DNA of 64,000 nucleotides. It comes from MH13 sp042140245 (GTDB lineage Bacteria > Pseudomonadota > Alphaproteobacteria > Rhizobiales > MH13). The stretch's first letter is position 1, and every line of letters begins with the position of its first letter. Where the stretch lies: positions 2,108,001 through 2,172,000 of the forward strand of contig NZ_CP159483.1 in NCBI RefSeq assembly GCF_042140245.1, in the 5' to 3' direction. Positions 51,350-59,923 of the stretch are shown here, piece by piece. Below the pieces are notes generated by a model. The model was given only the letters and a program-made list of their open reading frames with translations. It searched no databases and was not told the origin of the DNA. The position numbers and the translations under genes are program-made.

Positions 51350-52288
51350 ATGAACATCCAAGCTGCCAATCGGCTCACGCCCTACATGTTCCTGGCACCA
51401 GCGGCTGCGGTGATGATCATCGCTCTGCTCTACCCAATTGGCTACATGGTCTATGCGAGCTTTCTGGATTGGAACCCGAGCCAACGTATTGGTGAGGCCG
51501 AGTTCATTGGCCTACGTAACTATATAAACCTCTGGAATTCCGACAGTTTCTGGGAAAGCTTCTGGGTGACCATCAGGTTCGCAGCGCTGGTTGTTTCCTT
51601 AGAAATGTTCCTTGGCGTTGGACTGGCTTTGCTGCTTGATCGCCAATTGCGTGGCATGGCGGTTTTGCGCACCATCTTCATTCTTCCGATGATGATTGCG
51701 CCGATCGTGGTCGGTCTGATGTGGCGCTACATGTATCACCCGCAGGTGGGCGTGTTTAACCGCTGGCTGAATGATCTCGGCTTCGATACCATTCCCTTTC
51801 TTGGCGATAGCAGCTGGGCGTTTGCATCGATTGTCATTGCCGATATCTGGCAATGGACACCTTTTATCTTCATTCTGGCTCTAGCGGCCCTTCAGTCATT
51901 GCCATCCTCGGCCTTAGAAGCTGCGCGAGTCGATGGCGCGACGGGTTGGCAGCAGATCCTCTACATCAAGCTCCCCTTAATGATGCCGGTGCTTATCGTG
52001 ACCTGCTTGTTGCGGTTGATTGATGCCTTCAAGGTGCTTGAGGTTATCTTGGTGATGACCAATGGCGGGCCGGGGCTTTCAACGGAAATTTTGGCCTTGC
52101 GCATATCGCGCACCGCATCAGAGTTCCGGCAGCTTGGCGAGGCCGCGGCGATGTCGAACTATTTGCTCATCTTGCTGATGATTATAACGGCTGTGATGTT
52201 TGTTTATACCCGACTTAACGATGCCCGGCTTGCCCGTATACGTGCGGCTGGCGCCAGAGCCGCCCAGGCGGAAGAGGAGGCGGTGTAA
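51350..52288 (+). CDS. Sugar-type ABC transporter permease, MalF-like
   Basis: A 312-residue permease with six membrane segments. The EAA loop is SALEAARVDGATGWQQILYI (about residues 184-203), and VILVMTNGGPGLSTEIL near residue 230 is typical of this family. A charged Ala/Glu-rich tail ends the protein. The start ATG at 51350 follows the hairpin by 32 bp. It pairs with the MalG-like permease whose gene begins 1 bp after its stop codon. Confidence 0.92.
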   Translation: MNIQAANRLTPYMFLAPAAAVMIIALLYPIGYMVYASFLDWNPSQRIGEAEFIGLRNYINLWNSDSFWESFWVTIRFAALVVSLEMFLGVGLALLLDRQLRGMAVLRTIFILPMMIAPIVVGLMWRYMYHPQVGVFNRWLNDLGFDTIPFLGDSSWAFASIVIADIWQWTPFIFILALAALQSLPSSALEAARVDGATGWQQILYIKLPLMMPVLIVTCLLRLIDAFKVLEVILVMTNGGPGLSTEILALRISRTASEFRQLGEAAAMSNYLLILLMIITAVMFVYTRLNDARLARIRAAGARAAQAEEEAV

Positions 52289-52289
52289 C

Positions 52290-53165
52290 ATGTCGCAGGG
52301 ACACATCGAAAACCGCACTAACCCCGCCTTTTACGTGCTGCTCATCTGCTTGGTGGTGATGTCTGCTGGGCCAATCGTGCTGATGCTTGCCAACTCGTTC
52401 AAGCTCAACGTCGACATTACCTCGCCCACTGCGAGCCTGTTCTTCATGCCAACGCTGCAAAATTATGAGACAGCGTTGTGCGAGTTCCTTCCCTATGATC
52501 CGGAGCATTTGCGCCGCTGCGACCCAACGTTTGGCCGTGCGCTGGTTAACTCGCTGATCATCTCTTTGGTTTCGACCGCGCTCACTTTGGTGCTTGGGTG
52601 TATGGCCGCCTACGCGATTGTGCGGTTCCGTTTCATGGGGCGCGATGCGGCAAGCTTCACCACGCTCATCATGCGTATGGTGCCGCCTGCGGTACTTCTG
52701 GTGCCAGTATTTGGCATCTGGAACGAGCAATTTGGCCTGGATGGAACGCGTTCCGGCATCATCTTGGTCTATGTGGCGATGAACTTGCCGTTTGTGATCT
52801 GGATTTTGCAGAGCTTCATCGTGCAGGTGCCGATCCAGCTGGAAGAGGCCGCACGAATTGACGGGGCAGGGCCGTTTCGGGTGTTCTTTCTGGTGGTGTT
52901 GCCTTTGATCAAACCAGGGCTGGCTGCGGCAGCGATTTTTACCTTCCGCGTGGCGTGGAATGAGTTTCTGCTCGCCAATGCGCTTTCCGATCGCAACTCG
53001 CGAACGGTTCCGGTGACCATTGTGAATTCGATCACCGAGTACAATATCGACTGGGGAGTCATCATGGCGACTGGGATGTTGCTTGCCATCCCCCCAATCC
53101 TCTTCACATTTTTCGCCTCGCGTCAGATCATCACCGGTATGACCGCGGGTGCTGTGAAGGGTTAG
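52290..53165 (+). CDS. Sugar-type ABC transporter permease, MalG-like
   Basis: A 291-residue permease with six membrane segments and the EAA loop VPIQLEEAARIDGAGPFRVFF (about residues 178-198). The start at 52290 is chosen because GAGGAGG lies 9 bases upstream and it sits just after the MalF-like stop; longer in-frame starts would lie inside that gene. Between membrane segments one and two there is a longer Cys-containing periplasmic loop (CEFLPYDPEHLRRCDPTF, about residues 60-77) that could form a disulfide. Confidence 0.91.
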   Translation: MSQGHIENRTNPAFYVLLICLVVMSAGPIVLMLANSFKLNVDITSPTASLFFMPTLQNYETALCEFLPYDPEHLRRCDPTFGRALVNSLIISLVSTALTLVLGCMAAYAIVRFRFMGRDAASFTTLIMRMVPPAVLLVPVFGIWNEQFGLDGTRSGIILVYVAMNLPFVIWILQSFIVQVPIQLEEAARIDGAGPFRVFFLVVLPLIKPGLAAAAIFTFRVAWNEFLLANALSDRNSRTVPVTIVNSITEYNIDWGVIMATGMLLAIPPILFTFFASRQIITGMTAGAVKG

Positions 53166-53170
53166 CGTTG

Positions 53171-54367
53171 ATGGGCTGTTCCGTCCTGCTTCTGGCGACG
53201 ATGGAAACCAAGCATGAGGCCATCGCCTACTTCAAGAAGGCGATGGATCGACACGATGTTCAGTGTCATGTGCTTGATCTGTCGTTGAATGCGCATGGTG
53301 AAGTTCTCTCCGGCGAGCGCAAGCTGCAATCCATGGCCGACGTGGCCAGCAATGCCTTGGTTCTTGCACGCGAAGCGATTGAAGCCGGCGCCACCGCTGC
53401 GGTTTCCATTGGCGGCGGAACAGGCGGAGAGATCGCGCTGCAAGTGATGCGCGGCATGCCGTTTGCGTTTCCCAAAATGCTTGTCACCACCCTTCCATTC
53501 GATCCGCGCTATGCGTTGGCTGATAACGCCATTGTTGTGGTGCCAACGCTGGCTGATGTCTGCGGTATCAATGCAGCGCTGCGCCAAGCGCTTGAAAACG
53601 CTGCGGCTATGCTGGCCGGTCTTTGCCAAACCTCCAGCACACTCCCTCACGTTTCTAACAATCCTTCCGTTGGCATCACGGCGTTGGGGGCCACGAGTGG
53701 CTGCGGTGATGGCTTGGTGGGTGCATTGAAGGCAGCAGGCCAAGAGGCCACTGTCTTTCATGCCAATGGGTTTGGTGGAGCTGCTTATGCGCGTTTTGCG
53801 CGTTGTGGCACCTTCCACTCCGTTGTCGACATGACCTTGCATGAGCTGACCCGCATTCATGTGGCCGGTGCACATGTTGAGATGCCTGATCGGCTTACGG
53901 CCGCGCGCGATGCTAGTGTGCCGCAAGTCTTACTGCCAGGTGGGTTGAATTTTATCGGGCTGGGCGAGTTGGCGCTGGTGCCACCGGCCTATCTTGAGCG
54001 CCCGCACTATCAGCATACCGGCTTTTTTACTCATGTTCAGCTGACCGAAGACGAAATGGCGTTGGTCGCTGAAAAACTTGCCGACAGTCTCAATGCTTCA
54101 AATGCGCCTGTTTCACTTCTCGTGCCTATGGGGGGCTTCTCCCATCAAGACGCGCCCGGTGGCGCGATCGAGTCACCCCAGCTTCGTCACGTGTTTCTTG
54201 ATGTCATGCGCCAGCGCCTGTCGTCGTCCGTGACGGTGCACGCGTTTGACCATCACATCAATGAACCCGAAACGGTGCAGGCCATTATGGACGCGTTGCG
54301 TCCTCATCTGCCTGCCCGCGATACGATCCCCCATGAAGGAGCCCCCCATGTCCGCGCAAAAGCCTGA
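53171..54367 (+). CDS. Tm-1-like ATP-binding domain protein (UPF0261)
   Basis: A 398-residue protein of the UPF0261/Tm-1-like family. Its N-terminal half has a Gly-rich SIGGGTGGEIALQVMRGMP stretch (about residue 79) typical of the family ATP-binding domain. The C-terminal half carries TALGATSGCGDGLVGALKA, VFHANGFGGAAYARF and the PGGLNFIGLGEL stretch. The plant relative Tm-1 binds ATP and blocks a viral replicase; bacterial members are metabolic but mostly uncharacterised. Its usual TIM-barrel PEP-hydrolase-like partner is absent here. It lies between the importer and a class II aldolase, sharing 20 bp with the aldolase. A TTG lies one codon before this ATG. Confidence 0.85.
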   Translation: MGCSVLLLATMETKHEAIAYFKKAMDRHDVQCHVLDLSLNAHGEVLSGERKLQSMADVASNALVLAREAIEAGATAAVSIGGGTGGEIALQVMRGMPFAFPKMLVTTLPFDPRYALADNAIVVVPTLADVCGINAALRQALENAAAMLAGLCQTSSTLPHVSNNPSVGITALGATSGCGDGLVGALKAAGQEATVFHANGFGGAAYARFARCGTFHSVVDMTLHELTRIHVAGAHVEMPDRLTAARDASVPQVLLPGGLNFIGLGELALVPPAYLERPHYQHTGFFTHVQLTEDEMALVAEKLADSLNASNAPVSLLVPMGGFSHQDAPGGAIESPQLRHVFLDVMRQRLSSSVTVHAFDHHINEPETVQAIMDALRPHLPARDTIPHEGAPHVRAKA

Positions 54368-55019
54368 CGCTAGCGAACTTGAAGCTAAGAAGGATGCGTT
54401 GATTGCCACTGCGCGCCGCTGTTTTGAGCGCGGTTTGCAAACCAATGCCGGGGGTAACCTTTCGGTTCGCTTGGCCTCGGTAGAAGCCATTGTCATCAAG
54501 CCATCTGGGGTTGGATTTGCTGAATGCACCCGAGACAATCTTCAAGTGGCTTATCTCGATGGAACGCTGGAACCGTCGGCGTTCAAGCCGTCCAAAGACC
54601 TGGATTTCCACGTTGACCTTTACCGTATCCGCCCCGACATCAACGCCATTGTTCACTGCCATAGCCCATGGGCCACAGGGTATGCATCTGCCGGTATTGA
54701 GATACCGTGTTTGACCGTGCAGACGATTGAGAAGATCGGGCGCATGCCGTTAATCCCACTGTCAGCAAACGGTGGACCGCAGACTGATGTGGAGATCTCT
54801 CCGGTTTTTCGCGATGCGTCTATCCGTGCAGCTGTGCTTGCCAATCACGGTACCATCGGTGTGGGCAAAACGCTGATGGCGGCGCAATATCTTGCTGAAA
54901 TCATTGAAGAAACAGCGCACATTGCTTTCGTTCGTGACGCGTTGATGGCCGCTCATGGTAAAACGCTAGCAGACCTGCCTCGCTATGGAACAGCCAAGGA
55001 GGCTGCTGCCGCTCTCTGA
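54348..55019 (+). CDS. Class II aldolase/adducin family protein, short form
   Basis: A 223-residue zinc aldolase-family protein of standard length. The phosphate loop TNAGGNLSVRLASVEAIVIKPSG lies at about residues 26-48. Zinc ligands are in HCHSPWATG (about residue 102) and NHGTIGVG near 165. The start at 54348 has GAAGGAG 7 bases upstream, inside the end of the UPF0261 gene. It would cleave a phosphorylated sugar or act as an epimerase or decarboxylase of a sugar acid. A second, longer class II aldolase is in the divergent operon under the same regulator. Confidence 0.87.
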   Translation: MSAQKPDASELEAKKDALIATARRCFERGLQTNAGGNLSVRLASVEAIVIKPSGVGFAECTRDNLQVAYLDGTLEPSAFKPSKDLDFHVDLYRIRPDINAIVHCHSPWATGYASAGIEIPCLTVQTIEKIGRMPLIPLSANGGPQTDVEISPVFRDASIRAAVLANHGTIGVGKTLMAAQYLAEIIEETAHIAFVRDALMAAHGKTLADLPRYGTAKEAAAAL

Positions 55020-55125
55020 CATCATTTGTTGCTTCCTCGTTTGGTCGAAACCGATTTCGCTTCACCCGCTTCGCTCGATATGTAACTGTTGCCTGAGGTC
55101 ATTCTCTATCCCTTAGGTCTGGTTG

Positions 55126-55885
55126 ATGAACCAATCCCCGCAGCATGCGTCCTTCCGCACACGATGCGATCAGTGTGCCATCCACAATCGAGCCATTTGC
55201 AGTCGTGCTTCATCCGCTGCCGCGCAAGAGCTGCAAAGCTTAAGCCGCATTCGCCGTTTTTCTGCCGGTCAGGTGATCATAGGAGAACGGACGCAAAGCG
55301 GATTTCTCGGCAACGTTGTCTCGGGCATGGTGAAGCTGTGTAAGACTTCTGGAAGATGGTCGACAGCAGGTGGTTGGTTTGCTGTTTCCATCAGATTTTT
55401 TCGGCCGCCCGTTTGAAGAGCAGTCGCCATTTTCTTTTGAGGCGGCGACGGATGTTGAGATCTGTGTCTTTGAACGCCAAGCCTTTCAGAGTCTCCTGGA
55501 ACGGTTCCCAGAGGTGGAACACGAGCTGCTTGTTCAGGTGCTCACAGAGCTGGATGCTGCTCGTGAGTGGATGGTGCTGCTCGGTTGCCAAAGTGCTCGC
55601 GAGAAGGTGGCCAGTTTTCTTTTGATGTTGCTGCGCCGCTCAACACTCATTGGTTGCGAAAAAGCAGGCAAACCTGACGCACCCATTGTGACCTTTCCCG
55701 TAAGTCGCAGAGATGTTGCGCTTTATCTCGGTACGACCCCTGAGACGGTGTCTCGACAGGTTCAGTGGATGTCGCGCAATAACATCATCAAGATCATTGA
55801 TGGGCAGACATTCGAGATCACCAATCCGCAAAAACTGGCGCTTACGGCGGCGCGCGAGGAATGGCTGGATCAGCTCAGCGCTTGA
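55126..55885 (+). pseudogene. fnrL: Crp/Fnr family regulator, FnrL type, with a one-base frameshift
   Basis: Two frames give the two halves of an FnrL-like protein. The first, from 55126, carries the cluster ligands CDQC...C (Cys 14, 17, 25) and reads to KLCKT. The second, from about 55349, continues with LEDGRQQVVGLLFP, a fourth Cys in VEICVFERQ, and an FNR-type DNA-reading helix TPETVSRQ. Deleting one T at about 55347-55348 joins them into a 252-residue protein of normal length with all four iron-sulfur ligands. As printed, translation would stop at 55416, before the DNA-binding domain. This is either a real inactivating mutation or a sequence error; homology across the join is strong. Confidence 0.85.
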
Positions 55886-55895
55886 GCTGATCCAG
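55865..55895. terminator. Hairpin between fnrL-like gene and ppsA
   Basis: CTGGATCAGCTCA at 55865-55877 pairs perfectly with TGAGCTGATCCAG at 55883-55895 around a five-base loop; TTT follows on the plus strand. It covers the stop codon of the fnrL-like gene and lies 12 bp from the end of convergent ppsA, so it may terminate transcripts from both directions. Confidence 0.65.
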
Positions 55896-55906
55896 TTTGG
55901 AGGAGG

Positions 55907-58291
55907 CTATCCGCCCGCCTTTTCGGCCTCTGCAACATTGGCTTTGACGGCCAGGAAGCTGTCGGGTGTGACTGATATGCTGTCGATCCCAGCTTCTACG
56001 AGAAACTTCGCAAACGTCGGATCGTTGCTCGGTGCTTGGCCACACAGGCCGACTTTCGCACCGGATTTATGCGCGCGCTCAATGACCGTTTGGATCATCC
56101 ATTTGACGGCTGGGTTTTGCTCTTCAAAAACGCCCGATAGGTGTTCATTGTCGCGATCAACGCCGAGGGTTAGTTGGGTCAGGTCATTGGAACCGATGGA
56201 GAATCCCGAGAAACGCTTGGCAAACTCTTCGGCCATGATGACGTTGGACGGCACCTCGCACATCACATAGATGTCGAGCCCATTTTGACCGCTTTTCAGA
56301 CCGTTGTCTTCCATCACCTTAAGCACAAGATCGGCCTCTTCAGGTGTGCGGCAGAAGGGAATCATCACCAACACATTGGTGAAGCCAAGGTCCTCTCTCA
56401 GGTGTTTGATGGCTTGGCATTCGAGCGCAAAGCCGTTGCGATAGATGTCGGCATAGTAGCGAGAGGCGCCGCGCAGGCCAATCATCGGGTTCTCTTCATC
56501 TGGCTCAAAGGCCGAACCGCCGAGCAGTTTGGCGTACTCATTGGTTTTGAAGTCGCTCATCCGCACGATCACCGGGTTGGGGTGCGCGACTGCTGCAATC
56601 CGCGACAGTCCCCGTGCCAGCGTTTCGACAAAGTAGTGTTTTTTGTCTTCATAGCCTCGGGTGAGGGCTTCGATCTCATGTTTGTCATGATCATCATGCA
56701 GCCTATCAAAGGTGACCAGCGCCATCGGGTGTACCTGGACTGCGGAATTGACCACGAACTCCATACGCGCCAGGCCGACACCATCAAACGGCAAGCGCCA
56801 CCAGCGGAACGCTGAAGCCGGGTTGGCGAGGTTCAGCATGATTTTGGTTTTGGTATCGGGCACGTGGTCGAGCGCGATATCTTCAACATCGAAATCCAGG
56901 TAACCCTGGTAGATGTCACCCTGTTCTCCACCGGCGCAGGAAATTGTCACCTTTTGCTTGTCATGTAGGATGTGCGTGGCATCGCCCGTGCCCACGATGG
57001 CAGGGATGCCAAGCTCTCGGCTCACGATGGCGGCATGCGAGGTGCGGCCACCATGGTCGGTGATGATCGCCGCTGCACGCTTCATGATCGGCACCCAGTC
57101 AGGGTCCGTTGTTGACGTGACGAGCACCGATCCATCCACAAATTGCTCGATATCCTGCGCGCTCTCGATGATGCAGATCGGGCCCTGCGTGATCGCGTTG
57201 CCAACGCTCAAGCCGCTTAGGATTGGTGTGTCATCGGTTTTCAGGGTGAAGTTTTTCATCACCTGCTGGTCGGCACGCGACTGCACGGTCTCTGGACGCG
57301 CTTGAACGATGTAGAGTTCGCCGGTCTCTCCATCCTTGGCCCACTCCATATCCATGGGCTGGCCGTAATGCTTTTCGATGATGCTCGCTTGGCAAGCGAG
57401 ATCTACAATGTCCTTGTCTTCAAGCACAAAGCTCTGCTGCTCGCGTTTTGACGTTGGTACATTGATTGTTTCGCCGCCTTCTTGGCCGGCGTAGATCATT
57501 TTTTGCTCTTTCTCACCCAACCGCTTTTCAACGATGGGGCTAAGCGATGTGTCGTTCAAGAAGGGTTTGAAAACCTGATACTCGTCGGGATTGACGGCGC
57601 CCTGAACGACGTTCTCGCCGAGGCCCCAGGCAGCATTGATCAGCACCACTTTGTCAAAACCGGTTTCGGTATCGATCGAAAACATTACGCCGGAACCGCC
57701 AATATCGGAGCGAACCATCAACTGAACGCCGACGGACAGCGCGACCTTTTGATGGTCAAACCCTTTCATTGTCCGGTACATGATCGCGCGATCGGTGAAG
57801 AGCGAGGCATAGCATCGCCGACAGGTGGCCAGCAGCGCATCGGCTCCGCGCACATTGAGAAAGGTTTCTTGTTGCCCGGCGAAGCTCGCGTCTGGCAAAT
57901 CCTCAGCGGTGGCGCTGGAACGAACCGCGACAGACAGTTCATCAGCGCCGGTTCGTTCTCTCAACTCCTCGTAGTGGGCCACGATATCGTTGCGCAGATC
58001 CTCTGGCCAATCCCCAGCTGTAAAAGCTTTTCGGATGTGCGTGCCAGCCTCTTGAAGCGTCATTTCTTTGGTTGAAAGATGGTTCAGCGTTTCATCGAGC
58101 ACTTGGTCCAGGCCGTTGTGTTTGACGAAACCGCGGAAAGCGTCGGCTGTGGTTGCAAAGCCTGGCGGCACTTGGATGCCGGCGCTGCCCAACTGCTGGA
58201 CCATCTCGCCGAGCGAGGAGTTTTTGCCGCCAACCAAGCCGACATCGCCGCGCGACAGTGTATCAAACCAGATGATGTTTTTCGTGCTCAT
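55907..58291 (-). CDS. ppsA: Phosphoenolpyruvate synthase (pyruvate, water dikinase)
   Basis: A 794-residue enzyme that makes PEP from pyruvate and ATP, releasing AMP and phosphate, for gluconeogenesis. The N-terminal ATP-grasp domain begins at GLVGGKNSSLGEM (about residue 18) and includes AVRSSATAEDLPDASFAGQQ. The central swivelling domain has the phospho-histidine in GGRTSHAAIVSREL (about 420). The C-terminal TIM barrel contains NDLTQLTLGVDRD and the catalytic Cys region LCGQAPSNDP. Length matches E. coli PpsA (792). In a cell fed by pyruvate-yielding pathways, such as sulfonate or proline use, it would supply sugars. It may be transcribed with the CBS gene 71 bp upstream. Confidence 0.96.
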   Translation of the reverse strand: MSTKNIIWFDTLSRGDVGLVGGKNSSLGEMVQQLGSAGIQVPPGFATTADAFRGFVKHNGLDQVLDETLNHLSTKEMTLQEAGTHIRKAFTAGDWPEDLRNDIVAHYEELRERTGADELSVAVRSSATAEDLPDASFAGQQETFLNVRGADALLATCRRCYASLFTDRAIMYRTMKGFDHQKVALSVGVQLMVRSDIGGSGVMFSIDTETGFDKVVLINAAWGLGENVVQGAVNPDEYQVFKPFLNDTSLSPIVEKRLGEKEQKMIYAGQEGGETINVPTSKREQQSFVLEDKDIVDLACQASIIEKHYGQPMDMEWAKDGETGELYIVQARPETVQSRADQQVMKNFTLKTDDTPILSGLSVGNAITQGPICIIESAQDIEQFVDGSVLVTSTTDPDWVPIMKRAAAIITDHGGRTSHAAIVSRELGIPAIVGTGDATHILHDKQKVTISCAGGEQGDIYQGYLDFDVEDIALDHVPDTKTKIMLNLANPASAFRWWRLPFDGVGLARMEFVVNSAVQVHPMALVTFDRLHDDHDKHEIEALTRGYEDKKHYFVETLARGLSRIAAVAHPNPVIVRMSDFKTNEYAKLLGGSAFEPDEENPMIGLRGASRYYADIYRNGFALECQAIKHLREDLGFTNVLVMIPFCRTPEEADLVLKVMEDNGLKSGQNGLDIYVMCEVPSNVIMAEEFAKRFSGFSIGSNDLTQLTLGVDRDNEHLSGVFEEQNPAVKWMIQTVIERAHKSGAKVGLCGQAPSNDPTFAKFLVEAGIDSISVTPDSFLAVKANVAEAEKAGG

Positions 58292-58362
58292 GGCGTTTCC
58301 TCTATGCCGCTTTGTGGGCGTGTTGTTGGGTGTTGTTGGAAGAAGTCAGATTGCGAAAAGCC

Positions 58363-58770
58363 CTATCCCCACTGGCCCGCCAGCGCTCGTAGCGCATCGG
58401 TACGGCTGAGTTGGCCGACCAGCTTGCCGCCTTCCATCACGGGGAAGCGGCGGTAGGGTTTTTCGATGAAAAGGTTGGTGGCACGGATGATGTCCATGCT
58501 GGCTTCGATGGTCATCACTGGGTGACTCATATAGGCGTCCACGCGACCGCCCCAGTCGCGGTAGTAGCTCGCGTCGAGCGCTGCTTTGAGGCAGTCACGC
58601 TTCGTTAGAACGCCCACCAAAAAGCTGTCGGAATCCAGCACCGGTGCACCCGATATTTTGCGCTCGAGCAGGATGGTCATGGCGCGGTTGATTTCCATCT
58701 GTGGAGTCAGCGTCACCAAGTCACGTGACATGAAGTCGGCCACAAGCGGCAAGGCATCGGCGCGGCTCAT
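58363..58770 (-). CDS. Small protein with two CBS domains
   Basis: A 135-residue protein made of two CBS repeats (about residues 8-65 and 78-132; first repeat MSRDLVTLTPQMEINRAMTIL, second AYMSHPVMTIEASMDIIRATNLF). Tandem CBS domains bind adenine nucleotides and act as energy sensors. The start at 58770 overlaps the nqrM stop by the ATGA pattern, so it is the last member of the nqr operon and lies just before ppsA. A role in adjusting NQR or PEP synthase to the adenylate state is possible but unproven. Confidence 0.85.
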   Translation of the reverse strand: MSRADALPLVADFMSRDLVTLTPQMEINRAMTILLERKISGAPVLDSDSFLVGVLTKRDCLKAALDASYYRDWGGRVDAYMSHPVMTIEASMDIIRATNLFIEKPYRRFPVMEGGKLVGQLSRTDALRALAGQWG

Positions 58771-58937
58771 GGTTCTTGCTCCAACAGTTTGCGGTTGGGG
58801 CAGATGGCGCACTCAATGTCTTTGAGGCAGGCAACACCGCCGCAGGACCCTTCGATAGGTTTGCGGCCTCCCATGACGCCAATGGCTAACCCAAGGATGG
58901 CCAGGGCAAACGCTGCAAACGTGAAAAGAAAAACCAT
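58767..58937 (-). CDS. nqrM: NqrM, Na+-NQR maturation factor
   Basis: A 56-residue protein. An N-terminal membrane helix (about residues 3-23) is followed by GGRKPIEGSCGGVACLKD and a CAICPN motif, so it has four cysteines (Cys 32, 37, 43, 46). This is the NqrM/DUF539 pattern. NqrM helps place the iron centre between the NqrD and NqrE subunits of Na+-NQR. Its position directly after apbE (9 bp) and its overlap with the CBS gene fit the usual nqrF-apbE-nqrM order. Confidence 0.92.
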   Translation of the reverse strand: MVFLFTFAAFALAILGLAIGVMGGRKPIEGSCGGVACLKDIECAICPNRKLLEQEP

Positions 58938-58946
58938 CACTACCCC

Positions 58947-59921
58947 CTACGCCACGACATGGTCGGCGAAGCTGCCGGTCATGGTTTCTGTGAGGCCGTT
59001 TTCGCTGTGCGCCAGAAAGAGTGCTGACACGCCAAGTTCCGATGCTCGCGCGACCCCACGTTGATGACCGAGAACGGCAAAGGCTGTGGCAAGAGCGTCC
59101 GCTTCTATGGCGGTAGGTGCGAGTACCGAGACGGACGCCAGATCGTTGTTTGCAGGTCTTTGACCAGTTGGATCGATCAGGTGGCTGAGTTGAACACGTC
59201 CGCGAAAACCCTGCGGCGCATGGCCAGAGCTTGCTAGTGCTAGCTGTCGCAGCATGACAACACGATAGGCGCGCAGCGTGTCTGCGCCTGGATGCTCAAT
59301 CGCGACCTGCCATGGGCGCCCTGAAGGGTGATGCCCAAGCATGGTAACCTCTCCTCCCACCTCGATCAGTGCGTTGGTTACACCCTCGAGACGTAGCAAC
59401 GTTTTGATCTGATCAAGCGCGTGACCTTTGGCGATGCCGCAAAGGTCAAGGGTCAAATCAGCGTTTGCTTTGCGGATCGCATCAGCTTGAACTGCGACCT
59501 GTGTATATGACCCAGCACCACCTTCGATGGGGCCAAATCCAAAGCGGGCCACAGCCGGACCGACGGTTGGATCGAACGCGCCGTCTGTTAGATTGGCCAC
59601 GTTGAGGCTCTCGGCGACCACATGGCAGACCTCTTGAGGTAAAGTCTGCCAATCTGTCGAGCGAAGCCGGTTGAAGCCCGAGATGACGGAGTCATCGCGC
59701 CAAGGCGACATGAGGAAATCGACGTTCTGAAGGACGGCCTCGATGGCTGGTCTGAAATGGCGTTCATCCGCAGATGTTCCGCTTGTCATGCGCCAAGTGC
59801 TACCGAATGCGTGGCCGCCAAAAGTGTGCGTGGCGGTATAGGCAGGCCTCGGTATGCCAAACCCGAGAAGTGTGCCGGACAGAGCGCTACCTGCGATGAA
59901 ACTGCGTCGTGTGACCGGCAT
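58947..59921 (-). CDS. apbE: FAD:protein FMN transferase (ApbE)
   Basis: A 324-residue ApbE with a twin-arginine-like leader (TRRSFIAGSALSG) and a signal region of about 30 residues, so it acts in the periplasm. GGHAFGSTWRM, the Gly-rich LIEVGGEVTMLG region (about residue 190) and TAIEADALATAFAVLG (about 275) are family motifs; the last contributes metal ligands. It moves FMN from FAD to Thr residues in NqrB and NqrC. The NqrC encoded here keeps the target motif, while the NqrB does not appear to. Confidence 0.93.
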   Translation of the reverse strand: MPVTRRSFIAGSALSGTLLGFGIPRPAYTATHTFGGHAFGSTWRMTSGTSADERHFRPAIEAVLQNVDFLMSPWRDDSVISGFNRLRSTDWQTLPQEVCHVVAESLNVANLTDGAFDPTVGPAVARFGFGPIEGGAGSYTQVAVQADAIRKANADLTLDLCGIAKGHALDQIKTLLRLEGVTNALIEVGGEVTMLGHHPSGRPWQVAIEHPGADTLRAYRVVMLRQLALASSGHAPQGFRGRVQLSHLIDPTGQRPANNDLASVSVLAPTAIEADALATAFAVLGHQRGVARASELGVSALFLAHSENGLTETMTGSFADHVVA

Positions 59922-59923
59922 CG

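Noticed and set aside
55020..55125. FNR box upstream of the fnrL-like gene
   Set aside because: No sequence close to TTGAT-N4-ATCAA was found in this stretch.
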